From positions 1 to 64,000 of the forward strand of contig CAYGPI010000002.1 in assembly GCA_964351745.1 (NCBI GenBank): DNA of 64,000 nt. Reading direction: 5' to 3'. The stretch is from CAYNJF01 sp964351745 (GTDB lineage Bacteria; Pseudomonadota; Gammaproteobacteria; Berkiellales; Berkiellaceae). The position numbers were made by a program, and so were the translations under genes. Shown in pieces: positions 8,507 through 15,796 of the stretch (position 1 is its first letter; each line of letters opens with the position of its first letter). The notes beneath the pieces were generated by a model that was given only the letters and a program-made list of their open reading frames with translations, ran no database searches and was not told the origin of the DNA.

Positions 8507-9685
8507 ATGCCAAATGATATGATTAGAAACTTTTTTAAGCTTGAGTCATCAGCAGGGATTATACTTTGCCTCACTGCCGTACTGGCTATCATTTTAGAAA
8601 ACTCAATCTTTCAGTCAGCTTATGGTTCATTTTTAACCTTACATCTTTCTATTAGTGTTGGTGAATTTTCGCTTGATAAACCCCTATTGTTATGGGTTAA
8701 CGATGGTCTGATGGCCATTTTCTTTTTATTAGTAGGTCTTGAAATAAAAAGAGAAGTCTTAGAAGGGCAGCTTTCGAATCGCAGCCAGATTATATTGCCA
8801 GCCATAGCTGCGTTTGGAGGAATCATCTTTCCTTCTCTCATTTACATTTTTTTTAATTATGATAATAGTTTGTCTATGCGTGGCTGGGCAATTCCAGCGG
8901 CAACAGACATAGCTTTTGCTCTTGGTATCTTGATGTTGCTTGGCAATCGCGTTAGCGACAATTTAAAAATTTGCTTACTTGCCATCGCTATTATGGATGA
9001 TTTAGCAGCGATTGTGATCATCGCAATATTTTATACAGAATCACTTTCATTAATATCGATCGGTCTTAGTTTGCTCGCCATAATAGGTTTGGCCTTGTTA
9101 AATATTCGTGGCGTCACAAAATTGGCACCTTATTTAGTTTTAGGTTTTTTCCTATGGGTCTTTGTTTTAAAATCAGGCGTACACGCAACGTTAGCCGGGG
9201 TTGTATTAGCCTTTTTTATTCCAATAAAAACGAAACATGAGACGGAAAAGTCGCCTCTGCGCACACTTGAGCATGAACTACATCCTTGGGTAGCCTACGG
9301 AATTCTTCCTTTCTTTGCTTTTGCAAATGCAGGCATTTCTTTGTCAGGCCTTTCTATAAAAATGCTAATGCAACCGATTACTCTTGGTATTGCATTAGGA
9401 TTATTTTTTGGGAAACAGCTCGGGGTTATGCTTATGACTATTTTAGGTCGTGCTCTTAAGATAGTTACGCTTCCAACTGGAGTGAGTTGGCTTCAATTTT
9501 ATGGCATGGCTTGTCTCACCGGTGTTGGATTCACCATGAGCTTATTTATTGGGACGCTTGCTTTCAAGGATTATGATTATCAAATAGCGGTGCGCTTAGG
9601 TGTTATTATGGGCTCAATTTCATCTGGGATACTCGGATACAGTGTGCTTAGATTTTTTAGCAAAAAAGTAGTGAGAGAAAGATAA
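8507..9685 (+). CDS. nhaA: Na+/H+ antiporter NhaA
   Basis: A 392-aa, 12-TM sodium/proton antiporter of the inner membrane. Signature segments are present: FLLVGLEIKREVLEGQL (about residues 75-91), the ion-binding aspartate pair in AIMDDLAAIVII (about 162-173), PAATDIAFALGIL (about 128-140) and FANAGISL (about 272-279). Length matches E. coli NhaA (388 aa). NhaA exchanges two H+ for one Na+ for pH and sodium homeostasis. A decayed partial copy lies downstream at 11102-11318, beyond a methyltransferase gene. No nhaR is adjacent. Confidence 0.96.
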   Translation: MPNDMIRNFFKLESSAGIILCLTAVLAIILENSIFQSAYGSFLTLHLSISVGEFSLDKPLLLWVNDGLMAIFFLLVGLEIKREVLEGQLSNRSQIILPAIAAFGGIIFPSLIYIFFNYDNSLSMRGWAIPAATDIAFALGILMLLGNRVSDNLKICLLAIAIMDDLAAIVIIAIFYTESLSLISIGLSLLAIIGLALLNIRGVTKLAPYLVLGFFLWVFVLKSGVHATLAGVVLAFFIPIKTKHETEKSPLRTLEHELHPWVAYGILPFFAFANAGISLSGLSIKMLMQPITLGIALGLFFGKQLGVMLMTILGRALKIVTLPTGVSWLQFYGMACLTGVGFTMSLFIGTLAFKDYDYQIAVRLGVIMGSISSGILGYSVLRFFSKKVVRER

Positions 9686-9744
9686 CAGAGAAAATTTCAG
9701 CCAACCTGGATTTTATTTATAGTACATAGACCATATTTGCTGAT

Positions 9745-10599
9745 TTACCTGGATATGTATAAATTTTCAGAGATAAAGGAATAGTCTAAAGGAAAGTCAG
9801 TATTAGGCTCTATTCCATAGCTATCTGGTACATGATACAAACGTTTAAACATAGAACTAAGTTTATCAAAGGTTTGATTGTTTTTTTCAATGAGAATCCA
9901 TTTTCTTCCCAGTTTTTGTGCAACGCGTCCTGTTGTGCCTGAACCAGCAAAACAATCTAATACATATTCATCTTCTAAAGTAGAAAGTTCGATTATTTGT
10001 TTAAGAATCACTTCAGGGATTTTGCCTCCGAGGAAATCCATTCCTCCTTCTTTCTCGAGGTTGTTTGCATTTCTAACCCATAAATCAGATAGAAAATTAT
10101 TATCTTTTTTCATTTTAGACAAAAATTTTTCCCGCAAGATATTTGTTGGCTCCTTGCTGTATAGTAAGATTCTTTCGCATTGAGGATAAAACGGGGTGTA
10201 GTTATAGTGCTCTATTCGATCAGGGCAATGATAAATCAATTCCGTAATAAATTGTCCATTGATAAATATTTTATCTAATAATATTTTGATATGGTGTGAA
10301 TAGTGCTCATCTATGTGAACCCATAACAAACCAGTTTTATTAAGCATTAAATAGAGCTTAACTAAGATTCGTGACATAAAGTCCAAATATTCTTGAGAGG
10401 TATAATTATTTTGATATTGTTTAGGTTTAAACTCTGAATTAAAAGGAGGGCTGATGAAGACACAAGATATTTTACCTTTAACAGCTTCATTCAATAAAGC
10501 TGAAAGAACATCGCAACTATCACCTAAAATAAGCCTGTTAGAAATTTCATCCACCTTTTTTTCCGGAGGGTAATTTGATATCGGTTTAACTATATTCAA
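9745..10599 (-). CDS. DNA methyltransferase (N4-cytosine/N6-adenine, beta-class order)
   Basis: A 284-aa protein. The catalytic motif IV is SPPFNS (about residues 50-55) near the N-terminus and the SAM-binding FxGxG motif is DCFAGSGTTGRVAQKLGRKWILIEKN near the C-terminus, the order of beta-class amino-methyltransferases. SPPF suits N4-cytosine or N6-adenine methylation; the base and target site cannot be told. No restriction endonuclease is recognisable next to it, so it looks orphan. It overlaps the 102-aa upstream gene by 4 nt. It lies between nhaA and an nhaA fragment, which suggests acquisition by insertion. Confidence 0.88.
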   Translation of the reverse strand: MNIVKPISNYPPEKKVDEISNRLILGDSCDVLSALLNEAVKGKISCVFISPPFNSEFKPKQYQNNYTSQEYLDFMSRILVKLYLMLNKTGLLWVHIDEHYSHHIKILLDKIFINGQFITELIYHCPDRIEHYNYTPFYPQCERILLYSKEPTNILREKFLSKMKKDNNFLSDLWVRNANNLEKEGGMDFLGGKIPEVILKQIIELSTLEDEYVLDCFAGSGTTGRVAQKLGRKWILIEKNNQTFDKLSSMFKRLYHVPDSYGIEPNTDFPLDYSFISENLYISR

Positions 10600-10904
10600 T
10601 ATAGATTCTCCAAAGCGTGGTGAAATTTTTTTAGTATCTTATCTTTTTTAGGCATTATGCTTAAAGTTTTGATGTAAAGTAACTTTAGTCTTATGCGCAA
10701 TAGCTCATTCGAAAAGCACAATCCTCTATTCCATGATATGAATACATTTTCGAGTTTAAGTAACGGTTGATCTTGTAGGCGTTCACTAAGTATCACTAGC
10801 TCAGCACCAGTTGAGCCTCTTACTTCTTTCCCATTTATAATGAAAAAATAGATTTTAAGCTTGTTGTTATTCCTACAACACTGAATAAGACTTTGGTTGA
10901 GCAA
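10596..10904 (-). CDS. Small protein coupled to the methyltransferase, unknown
   Basis: A 102-aa basic protein (C-terminal part rich in Lys/Leu) with no recognised domain. Its stop overlaps the methyltransferase start (ATGA), so it is translated with it. It could be a modification-system accessory or regulator, or the remnant of a larger restriction gene cut off upstream, since the mobile-element-like debris at 10930-11042 begins just 25 bp before its start. I cannot choose between these. Confidence 0.5.
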   Translation of the reverse strand: MLNQSLIQCCRNNNKLKIYFFIINGKEVRGSTGAELVILSERLQDQPLLKLENVFISWNRGLCFSNELLRIRLKLLYIKTLSIMPKKDKILKKFHHALENLY

Positions 10905-10929
10905 TCTTTTATCCTAAAATATTCTTTTG

Positions 10930-11042
10930 TAGTGGTCAAGTAATGTCGGATATCCTTCTTCTTGTTAAAATCCTCATTGTGCTTCTTGGGCGTCAGCCAA
11001 GAATAGTAGCGTGAGGTCGTTGCTGGTTAAAATTGACCACTA
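10930..11042. repeat. 113-bp segment with 10-bp terminal inverted repeats
   Basis: TAGTGGTCAA at 10930-10939 is the exact reverse complement of TTGACCACTA at 11033-11042. The segment has no ORF. It sits immediately upstream of the methyltransferase cassette and before the nhaA remnant. It resembles a MITE or the joined ends of a decayed insertion sequence. No target-site duplication is obvious. Confidence 0.45.
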
Positions 11043-11101
11043 GTAATAACCGACTTAAGTGCCTCACCAAAGCTTTGGTATTAGAGCTTTTGCATCCACT
11101 C

Positions 11102-11318
11102 TGTTTTTTAGTAGGTTTTGAAATAAAAAAAGAAAGCCTAGGAGGGCATCGTTCAAATTGCAACTAAAAGAGATTCATGTTAAATATTCGTGAGGTCACT
11201 AAATTGGCATTTTGCTTATTTTTAGGTTCTTTCTTATGGGTCTTTGTTTTAAAATCAGGCGAACACGCGCAACGTCGCTTCTGTGTAGACGTGAGCATGA
11301 ATTACATCCTTTTTTAGC
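11102..11318 (+). pseudogene. nhaA: Decayed, internally deleted second copy of nhaA
   Basis: Three collinear blocks are clearly homologous to the intact nhaA. 11102-11163 matches the VGLEIKREVLEGQL region (about 8726-8790). 11176-11262 matches LNIRGVTKLAP...FVLKSGVHA (about 9093-9190). 11270-11318 matches the HELHPW region (about 9250-9290). The regions between are deleted and frameshifts abolish coding. The blocks keep plus orientation and gene order, so this is a decayed tandem duplicate or a remnant of an ancestral second nhaA. Confidence 0.85.
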
Positions 11319-11335
11319 CAAGCTGGATAATGGAA

Positions 11336-12766
11336 TTATAATTTTTTATAAAGAGTAAGCGCTCTTTCCCTAGCAAATTTGTGATCAACGATTGGCCGAG
11401 GATATGTTTGATCTAAAGTAATATTAGCTCTCTCTAAGACTTCTAGAGGAGCAGACCAAGGCTCATGAATATGTTTTGAAGGTAGCCCAGATAATTCTGG
11501 AACCCATTTTGCGATATATTCTCCATTTGGATCAAACTTTTGACTTTGTAAAGTTGGGTTAAAGATTCTAAAGTAAGGTGCGGCATCAGCACCACAACCT
11601 TGAACCCATTGCCATGACGCAACATTGTTTGCTAGATCTGCATCGAGTAATGTATCCCAAAACCAAGCTTCACCTTCTTTCCAATGGATAAGCAAGTGTT
11701 TCGTTAAGAAGGAAGCAACTATCATTCTAACGCGATTATGCATAGTCCCTGAGTGCCATAGTTCGCGCATGCCGGCATCAACGATAGGGTAGCCAGTTTG
11801 CCCCTTTTGCCAAGATTGGAGATGCTTCTTATCTTTGCGCCATGGAAATTGATTGAATGATTGGCGATAATTGCTATTTGGCAAATCCTTGACGTGATAT
11901 AGCAAATAGTAGCTAAAATCTCGCCAAAACAATTGTTTTATCCAGGTTTCACCAGCTTTTGACGCCTCAGGATGCATGGCTACAAATTGCTCAGTTTTGT
12001 TGAATAATTGACTAACACTCACTTCTCCAAAATGTATATGCGGAGATAATTTCGAGGTGGCTTCAACGGAAGGGATGTCACGAGCATCATGGTAGTTTAT
12101 TAAATTATTCTTAAAGAAAATCTTCATTCTTTTTTGAGCGCCTAGTTCACCCGGCTCCCAGTATTTTGAGAAATTAAGCGACCAATGCGGTGTGAATGCC
12201 CAATCTTCTAGTAAATCAGACTCTTTAGATAAACTGGCCTTTCTAATGACTGTTCTTGGCATCGGATAGGGTTTTTTACGATCTGTTACCTTGATGCTTG
12301 CTTTGTAAAAGCTTGTATAAACTTTATAAAACTCACTCTTTTGATTCAGAACCTTGTTTGGCTCATTAAGGATGCTGTGATTAAAGCTTTGGCTTTTAAC
12401 TTTATACTTGAGGCATAGACGGCTTGCTTCATCAGCGAGGCTCTGTTGTTCAACAGTAAACACATTATTATAAAAAAGGCCTTCGATCGGGTTACTGCTT
12501 AAGATTTCTTCCATAATATCAAGAGTGTTGCCACGATATAAATACAAGGTCGAGCCCAACTTCTTAAATCTTTCACGTAGTTCATTTAGACTGTGGTGGA
12601 GCCACCAGCGCTGGGCATGACCCATTGATCGGTTTAAACTATTATCAAAAATGTAAATACCAATCAAAGGTTTATTTGTTTTAGCTGCAAAGTGCAGGGC
12701 TGGGTTATCAAACAGACGTAAATCTTCTCGAAACCAAACCAGTTGTACAGCTTTCTTTTCTTGCAT
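11336..12766 (-). CDS. phrB: Deoxyribodipyrimidine photo-lyase (cryptochrome/photolyase family)
   Basis: A 476-aa protein from the ATG at 12766 (an ATG ten codons upstream is less likely, see the promoter entry). It repairs UV cyclobutane dimers using light and FADH-. The N-terminal antenna domain starts VWFREDLRLFDNPAL. The C-terminal FAD domain shows SPHIHFGEVS, ETWIKQLFWRDFSYYLL, GYPIVDAGMRELWHSGTMHNRVRM and WQWVQGCGADAAPYFRIFNP, all diagnostic of class I CPD photolyases. Length is close to E. coli PhrB (472 aa). It is a single gene whose upstream region ends at the left border of the prophage. Confidence 0.95.
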   Translation of the reverse strand: MQEKKAVQLVWFREDLRLFDNPALHFAAKTNKPLIGIYIFDNSLNRSMGHAQRWWLHHSLNELRERFKKLGSTLYLYRGNTLDIMEEILSSNPIEGLFYNNVFTVEQQSLADEASRLCLKYKVKSQSFNHSILNEPNKVLNQKSEFYKVYTSFYKASIKVTDRKKPYPMPRTVIRKASLSKESDLLEDWAFTPHWSLNFSKYWEPGELGAQKRMKIFFKNNLINYHDARDIPSVEATSKLSPHIHFGEVSVSQLFNKTEQFVAMHPEASKAGETWIKQLFWRDFSYYLLYHVKDLPNSNYRQSFNQFPWRKDKKHLQSWQKGQTGYPIVDAGMRELWHSGTMHNRVRMIVASFLTKHLLIHWKEGEAWFWDTLLDADLANNVASWQWVQGCGADAAPYFRIFNPTLQSQKFDPNGEYIAKWVPELSGLPSKHIHEPWSAPLEVLERANITLDQTYPRPIVDHKFARERALTLYKKL

Positions 12767-12798
12767 TTTAAATATCAGTCTTAATTTTCTCAGCATTG

Positions 12799-12828
12799 AT
12801 TATACAGGAAAAGTAAAAAGCAAATGAA
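12799..12828 (-). promoter_or_regulatory. Putative phrB promoter (-10 TATAAT)
   Basis: On the minus strand a perfect TATAAT (12799-12804) lies only 2 nt before the first in-frame ATG of phrB (12796). Transcription should start about 6-7 nt after the box, inside or after that ATG, so the ATG at 12766 is favoured as the real start. The -35 region (TTCATT, 18-nt spacing) is weak. Confidence 0.4.
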
Positions 12829-12877
12829 GCCAGTAAGGAATTGTTTTTAAAAAGATAAAATTTGTTACAAACGGCTA

Positions 12878-12916
12878 TTTTAGCACCCAAAGTTGAAATA
12901 CAACTAGGTGCTAAAA
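12878..12916. repeat. Compound hairpin between phrB and attL
   Basis: A perfect 10-bp stem TTTTAGCACC (12878-12887) / GGTGCTAAAA (12907-12916) encloses a second 5-bp stem AGTTG/CAACT. It lies downstream of the original tRNA-Arg 3' end, so it may be the old tRNA terminator or processing structure. A T-run does not follow it on either strand in the usual terminator position. Confidence 0.4.
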
Positions 12917-12969
12917 AAGAACATATTACAAAATGTAATTTTGTTGTTATAGTTTAAGCTCGGTAGCTT

Positions 12970-13019
12970 CATGGTGCCCCGGGCAGGATTCGAACCTGCG
13001 ACCTGTCCCTTAGGAGGGG
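12970..13019. repeat. attL: attL: 50-bp direct repeat (tRNA-Arg 3' fragment)
   Basis: Identical over 50 bp to 57379-57428. It equals the end of the tRNA-Arg(CCT) gene from the anticodon stem through CCA plus one base, on the minus strand. The bases to the right (CATTTTCTAG) no longer match a tRNA 5' half, so this is a displaced 3' fragment, not a functional tRNA. Confidence 0.95.
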
Positions 13020-13036
13020 CATTTTCTAGATCCTCC

Positions 13037-13064
13037 CAGTATCACACAGTATCAACTGGTATCA
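13037..13064. promoter_or_regulatory. Three direct repeats in 10-bp phase, putative Xis/Int sites
   Basis: CAGTATCA (13037), CAGTATCA (13047) and TGGTATCA (13057) recur exactly every 10 bp, one helical turn, between attL core and the integrase. The arrangement resembles the tandem excisionase sites next to phage att cores. The AlpA-like protein at 25008 is the obvious candidate ligand, by inference. Confidence 0.45.
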
Positions 13065-13146
13065 AATAAATGCATATAAAACATATGCTTAAATATAATT
13101 ATTTACTTCTCAGTGCTTTCAAATTAGACTGGAAAATAATGAAGTT

Positions 13147-13166
13147 GGGCTTCCGGTGGGCTTCCA
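13147..13166. promoter_or_regulatory. Left arm-type repeat, putative integrase site
   Basis: GGGCTTCCGGTGGGCTTCCA, itself two 8-bp GGGCTTCC repeats 11 bp apart, occurs with one mismatch and in the same orientation near the right end (57316-57335). A second shared word, TAGTGACTCA (13209-13218, part of the 16-bp palindrome 13203-13218), also recurs at 57351-57360. Sites shared by both ends but absent elsewhere are expected for integrase arm binding. Confidence 0.5.
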
Positions 13167-13171
13167 GAATT

Positions 13172-14401
13172 ATGAAGATGAAAATTACTACTAAAGTAGT
13201 CGAGTCACTAGTGACTCAACCCAAAGTCTATGAGGTTTATGATGAGAACCAAATAGGTTTCATGGTTAGAGTGCTACCAAGTGGGCTAAAGTCATTTTGG
13301 ATCCGTTATCGTCTGCCAACTGGAAGACGTGACCGCTTTGTCATTGGCCATTTTGGTACTATTACGGTTGCTCAAGCGAAAGACAAGGCTAAAAGTTTGT
13401 TGGCTGAAGTTGTAATGGGTAAGGATCCAAAGGCGCCCAAACACGTTCAAGAAGATAAAACACCGACTTTGATTGAGTTTATTAAAGACCATTATCAGTC
13501 TTGGTGCGAATCTCATTTACAGTGCCCTGACAAACAGTTAGGCAAGTTATACAAATTTACCGATTTTCTCCAAATACCACTAGATGGTATTAATCCCCGT
13601 AAGGTTGAGATGTGGCGTTCAGAGTGCCTTAAAAAAGGGCAAGCACCTGCTACTGTCAATAGAAATCTTGTTGCTCTCCGTTCTGTTTTATCTAAAGCTG
13701 TACAATGGGGGCTGCTAGAATTACATCCTCTTAGGAGGTTGAAACAGCTAAAGGTCGATCGCTCTCCAAATGTCCGCTATCTCTCAGAAGATGAAGAGAA
13801 ACGCCTGAGGTTATCATTAGATGATCGCGAAGCTAAGCTTAGAAAGGAACGCACGAAAGGGAATGAATGGCGTGCAGTGCGAAATTATGAACTATATCCT
13901 AATTTAGATGATGTCCCATATATTGATCACCTAAAGCCGCTGGTGTTGCTTTCTGTTAATACTGGCGCTAGGCAAGGAGAGCTATTTCGTCTTCAATGGG
14001 AAGATATTGATTTTGAGCGAAAAAATATGTGCTTAATCATGCGGGGCAAACGAAAATCTCATACTCGTCATATTCCTCTTAACAAAGAAGGATTCCAAGT
14101 TCTTGAAAAATGGCGAAGTATAAGGCCTAAAACAGATAAGCTGGTTTTTCCATCTAAGAATGGTGAAAAGATGGATAATGTCCAAACATCTTGGGAGAAC
14201 CTTCGTAAGGAAGCAAAAATTGAGAACTTCCGATGGCATGATATGCGCCACCATTTTGCCAGCCGATTAGTTATGAAGGGGGTGCCATTAAATACTGTGC
14301 GTGAACTACTCGGTCATACAAATCTTGAGATGACACTGCGTTATGCTCATCTTGCTCCTGAGCAAAAAGTAAGAGCGGTTGCAATGTTAGAAAGAGATTA
14401 A
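13172..14401 (+). CDS. int: Tyrosine-recombinase integrase (P4/DUF4102 type)
   Basis: A 409-aa site-specific recombinase. An N-terminal arm-binding domain of the DUF4102 type (KVYEV.D..QIGFMVRVLPSGLKSFW) is followed by a core-binding SAM-like domain and the catalytic domain: Arg in NTGARQGELFRL, Lys in MRGKRKSHTRHIPL, HDMRHHF, the second His in LLGHTNLEMT and Tyr in RYAHL. It drives integration into tRNA-Arg(CCT). The frame is open from 13070, but the extra residues are not family-like and would cover the arm repeat at 13147-13166, so the ATG at 13172 (or 13178) is preferred. No strong ribosome site is visible. Confidence 0.93.
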   Translation: MKMKITTKVVESLVTQPKVYEVYDENQIGFMVRVLPSGLKSFWIRYRLPTGRRDRFVIGHFGTITVAQAKDKAKSLLAEVVMGKDPKAPKHVQEDKTPTLIEFIKDHYQSWCESHLQCPDKQLGKLYKFTDFLQIPLDGINPRKVEMWRSECLKKGQAPATVNRNLVALRSVLSKAVQWGLLELHPLRRLKQLKVDRSPNVRYLSEDEEKRLRLSLDDREAKLRKERTKGNEWRAVRNYELYPNLDDVPYIDHLKPLVLLSVNTGARQGELFRLQWEDIDFERKNMCLIMRGKRKSHTRHIPLNKEGFQVLEKWRSIRPKTDKLVFPSKNGEKMDNVQTSWENLRKEAKIENFRWHDMRHHFASRLVMKGVPLNTVRELLGHTNLEMTLRYAHLAPEQKVRAVAMLERD

Positions 14402-14524
14402 GTGTCTATAGTCTACTACACAACTCAATGACGCAATCAAGAGACACTCTTAAACAACAACGTATTGTGAGATACTGAGTTATATTCTATTCAGTAAACT
14501 ACTTGTTAAAGGGTTATAACATCA

Positions 14525-15796
14525 ATGCTACATATACGCACAAATAAGTTGGGGCGCTTATTTACTTTGTCCATTTTTTTATTGTGTCATTCTAAACTAT
14601 GGGCCATGGATTTAAATGATGCGGTGCAGGTGGCATTAAATAATCCCCCAGAAATTAGAAAAGCTGTCGCAAATCAGAACAAGCTAAGTCAAGAAGCTAT
14701 TGCAGATTCGCAACTTCCAGATCCAGTTATATCTGGTGGTATTATGAACTTGCCAACAGATACCTTTGATTTCAATCAAGAACCAATGTCTCAAATTCAA
14801 ATTGGATTGCAACAAAGCTTTCCAAAAGGACGATCTCTTAAATATGCAAGAGAAAGGAAAGAACACTTAGCAGCTGCTTCTGAGCAAAATGAAGAGATCA
14901 TCAGGATAGAAATCGTTAGGAATGTGCGCCTGTATTGGTTTGACTTATTGTTTTGGAAACAAGTTCAAGTGAAGACAAAAGAACAAAAACAAGTGTTTAT
15001 AGATCTTTTGGATGTAACTGAGTCACTTTTAGCAAATAACAAGGCGCAGCAGCATGATGTCATAAGAGCTCAGTTAGAGTTAAGTGAATTAGAGATTCGT
15101 CTCACGGAAATTGAAAAAAATATTAGTGTAGCGATAGCAAATTTACAACGTTGGATTGGAAAAAAGGATGCTGGCCATTTATTTGCGATATCTTATCCAG
15201 TTTTACCAAGATTAATGGAATATAAGGCCTTGCATTCAAGTCTTCATAGTCATCCAAAATTAGTGCAGGATAATTCCTACGTTTCCTCAGCAAAAAGCAA
15301 TGTTAAATGGGCCTGTGAGCAATACAAACCAGGTATAACAACTGGGGTTGCTTATGGGATTCGCCAGGGTCGAAATATTGATGGCTCAAAAAGGCCTGAT
15401 TTTATTACAGCAACTGTGAAAATGGACTTGCCAATTTTTAGAGCTAGTCGCCAAGACAGACGTGTGATGGCATCAAAAGATGACTTGATTGAGTTTCAAG
15501 AAAGACAAAGTATCGATTATAAAGAGCTAACGAGAATGTTGGATGAGCAGTATTCAATGTTCAGGGAATATTCGAAAAACTTAACACTCTATAAAGAGAA
15601 GCTTACACCACAAGCTAAACAGTATTCGCAGGCAACCATGCTTGCCTATAAAAATGGTAACTCTGAGTTTTCTACTTTAGCGCGTAGTTATGTAAGGGAG
15701 CTCGACACAAAAATTGCCACTATTAAGACAAGGATAGAACGTGATAAAGCACATATTAATTTGCTTTATCTGATGGGGAATAGTGAAAATGTCTAA
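14525..15796 (+). CDS. cusC: Outer-membrane efflux factor (TolC/CusC family)
   Basis: A 423-aa protein with a signal peptide (LFTLSIFLLCHSKLWA, cleavage about residue 27). Two TolC-type repeats are recognisable: MDLNDAVQVALNNPPEIRKAV and, later, an OEP repeat with long coiled-coil helices. It should form the trimeric outer-membrane exit duct for the RND pumps encoded downstream. It is somewhat short compared with E. coli CusC and has no clear lipobox. It is the first gene of a five-gene cargo operon, overlaps cusB by 8-14 nt, and is the only outer-membrane channel for two inner-membrane pumps. No metal-responsive regulator gene is adjacent. Confidence 0.88.
   Translation: MLHIRTNKLGRLFTLSIFLLCHSKLWAMDLNDAVQVALNNPPEIRKAVANQNKLSQEAIADSQLPDPVISGGIMNLPTDTFDFNQEPMSQIQIGLQQSFPKGRSLKYARERKEHLAAASEQNEEIIRIEIVRNVRLYWFDLLFWKQVQVKTKEQKQVFIDLLDVTESLLANNKAQQHDVIRAQLELSELEIRLTEIEKNISVAIANLQRWIGKKDAGHLFAISYPVLPRLMEYKALHSSLHSHPKLVQDNSYVSSAKSNVKWACEQYKPGITTGVAYGIRQGRNIDGSKRPDFITATVKMDLPIFRASRQDRRVMASKDDLIEFQERQSIDYKELTRMLDEQYSMFREYSKNLTLYKEKLTPQAKQYSQATMLAYKNGNSEFSTLARSYVRELDTKIATIKTRIERDKAHINLLYLMGNSENV

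Noticed and set aside
10930..11042. Complete insertion sequence
   Set aside because: Far too short, no transposase frame and no clear target duplication.
12971..13019. Second tRNA-Arg gene at the left end
   Set aside because: Only the 3' portion is present; the 5' half does not match and no acceptor pairing is possible. It is the displaced att copy.
14399..14448. Intrinsic terminator after the integrase
   Set aside because: Only a 7-bp inverted repeat separated by 34 nt and no T-run.
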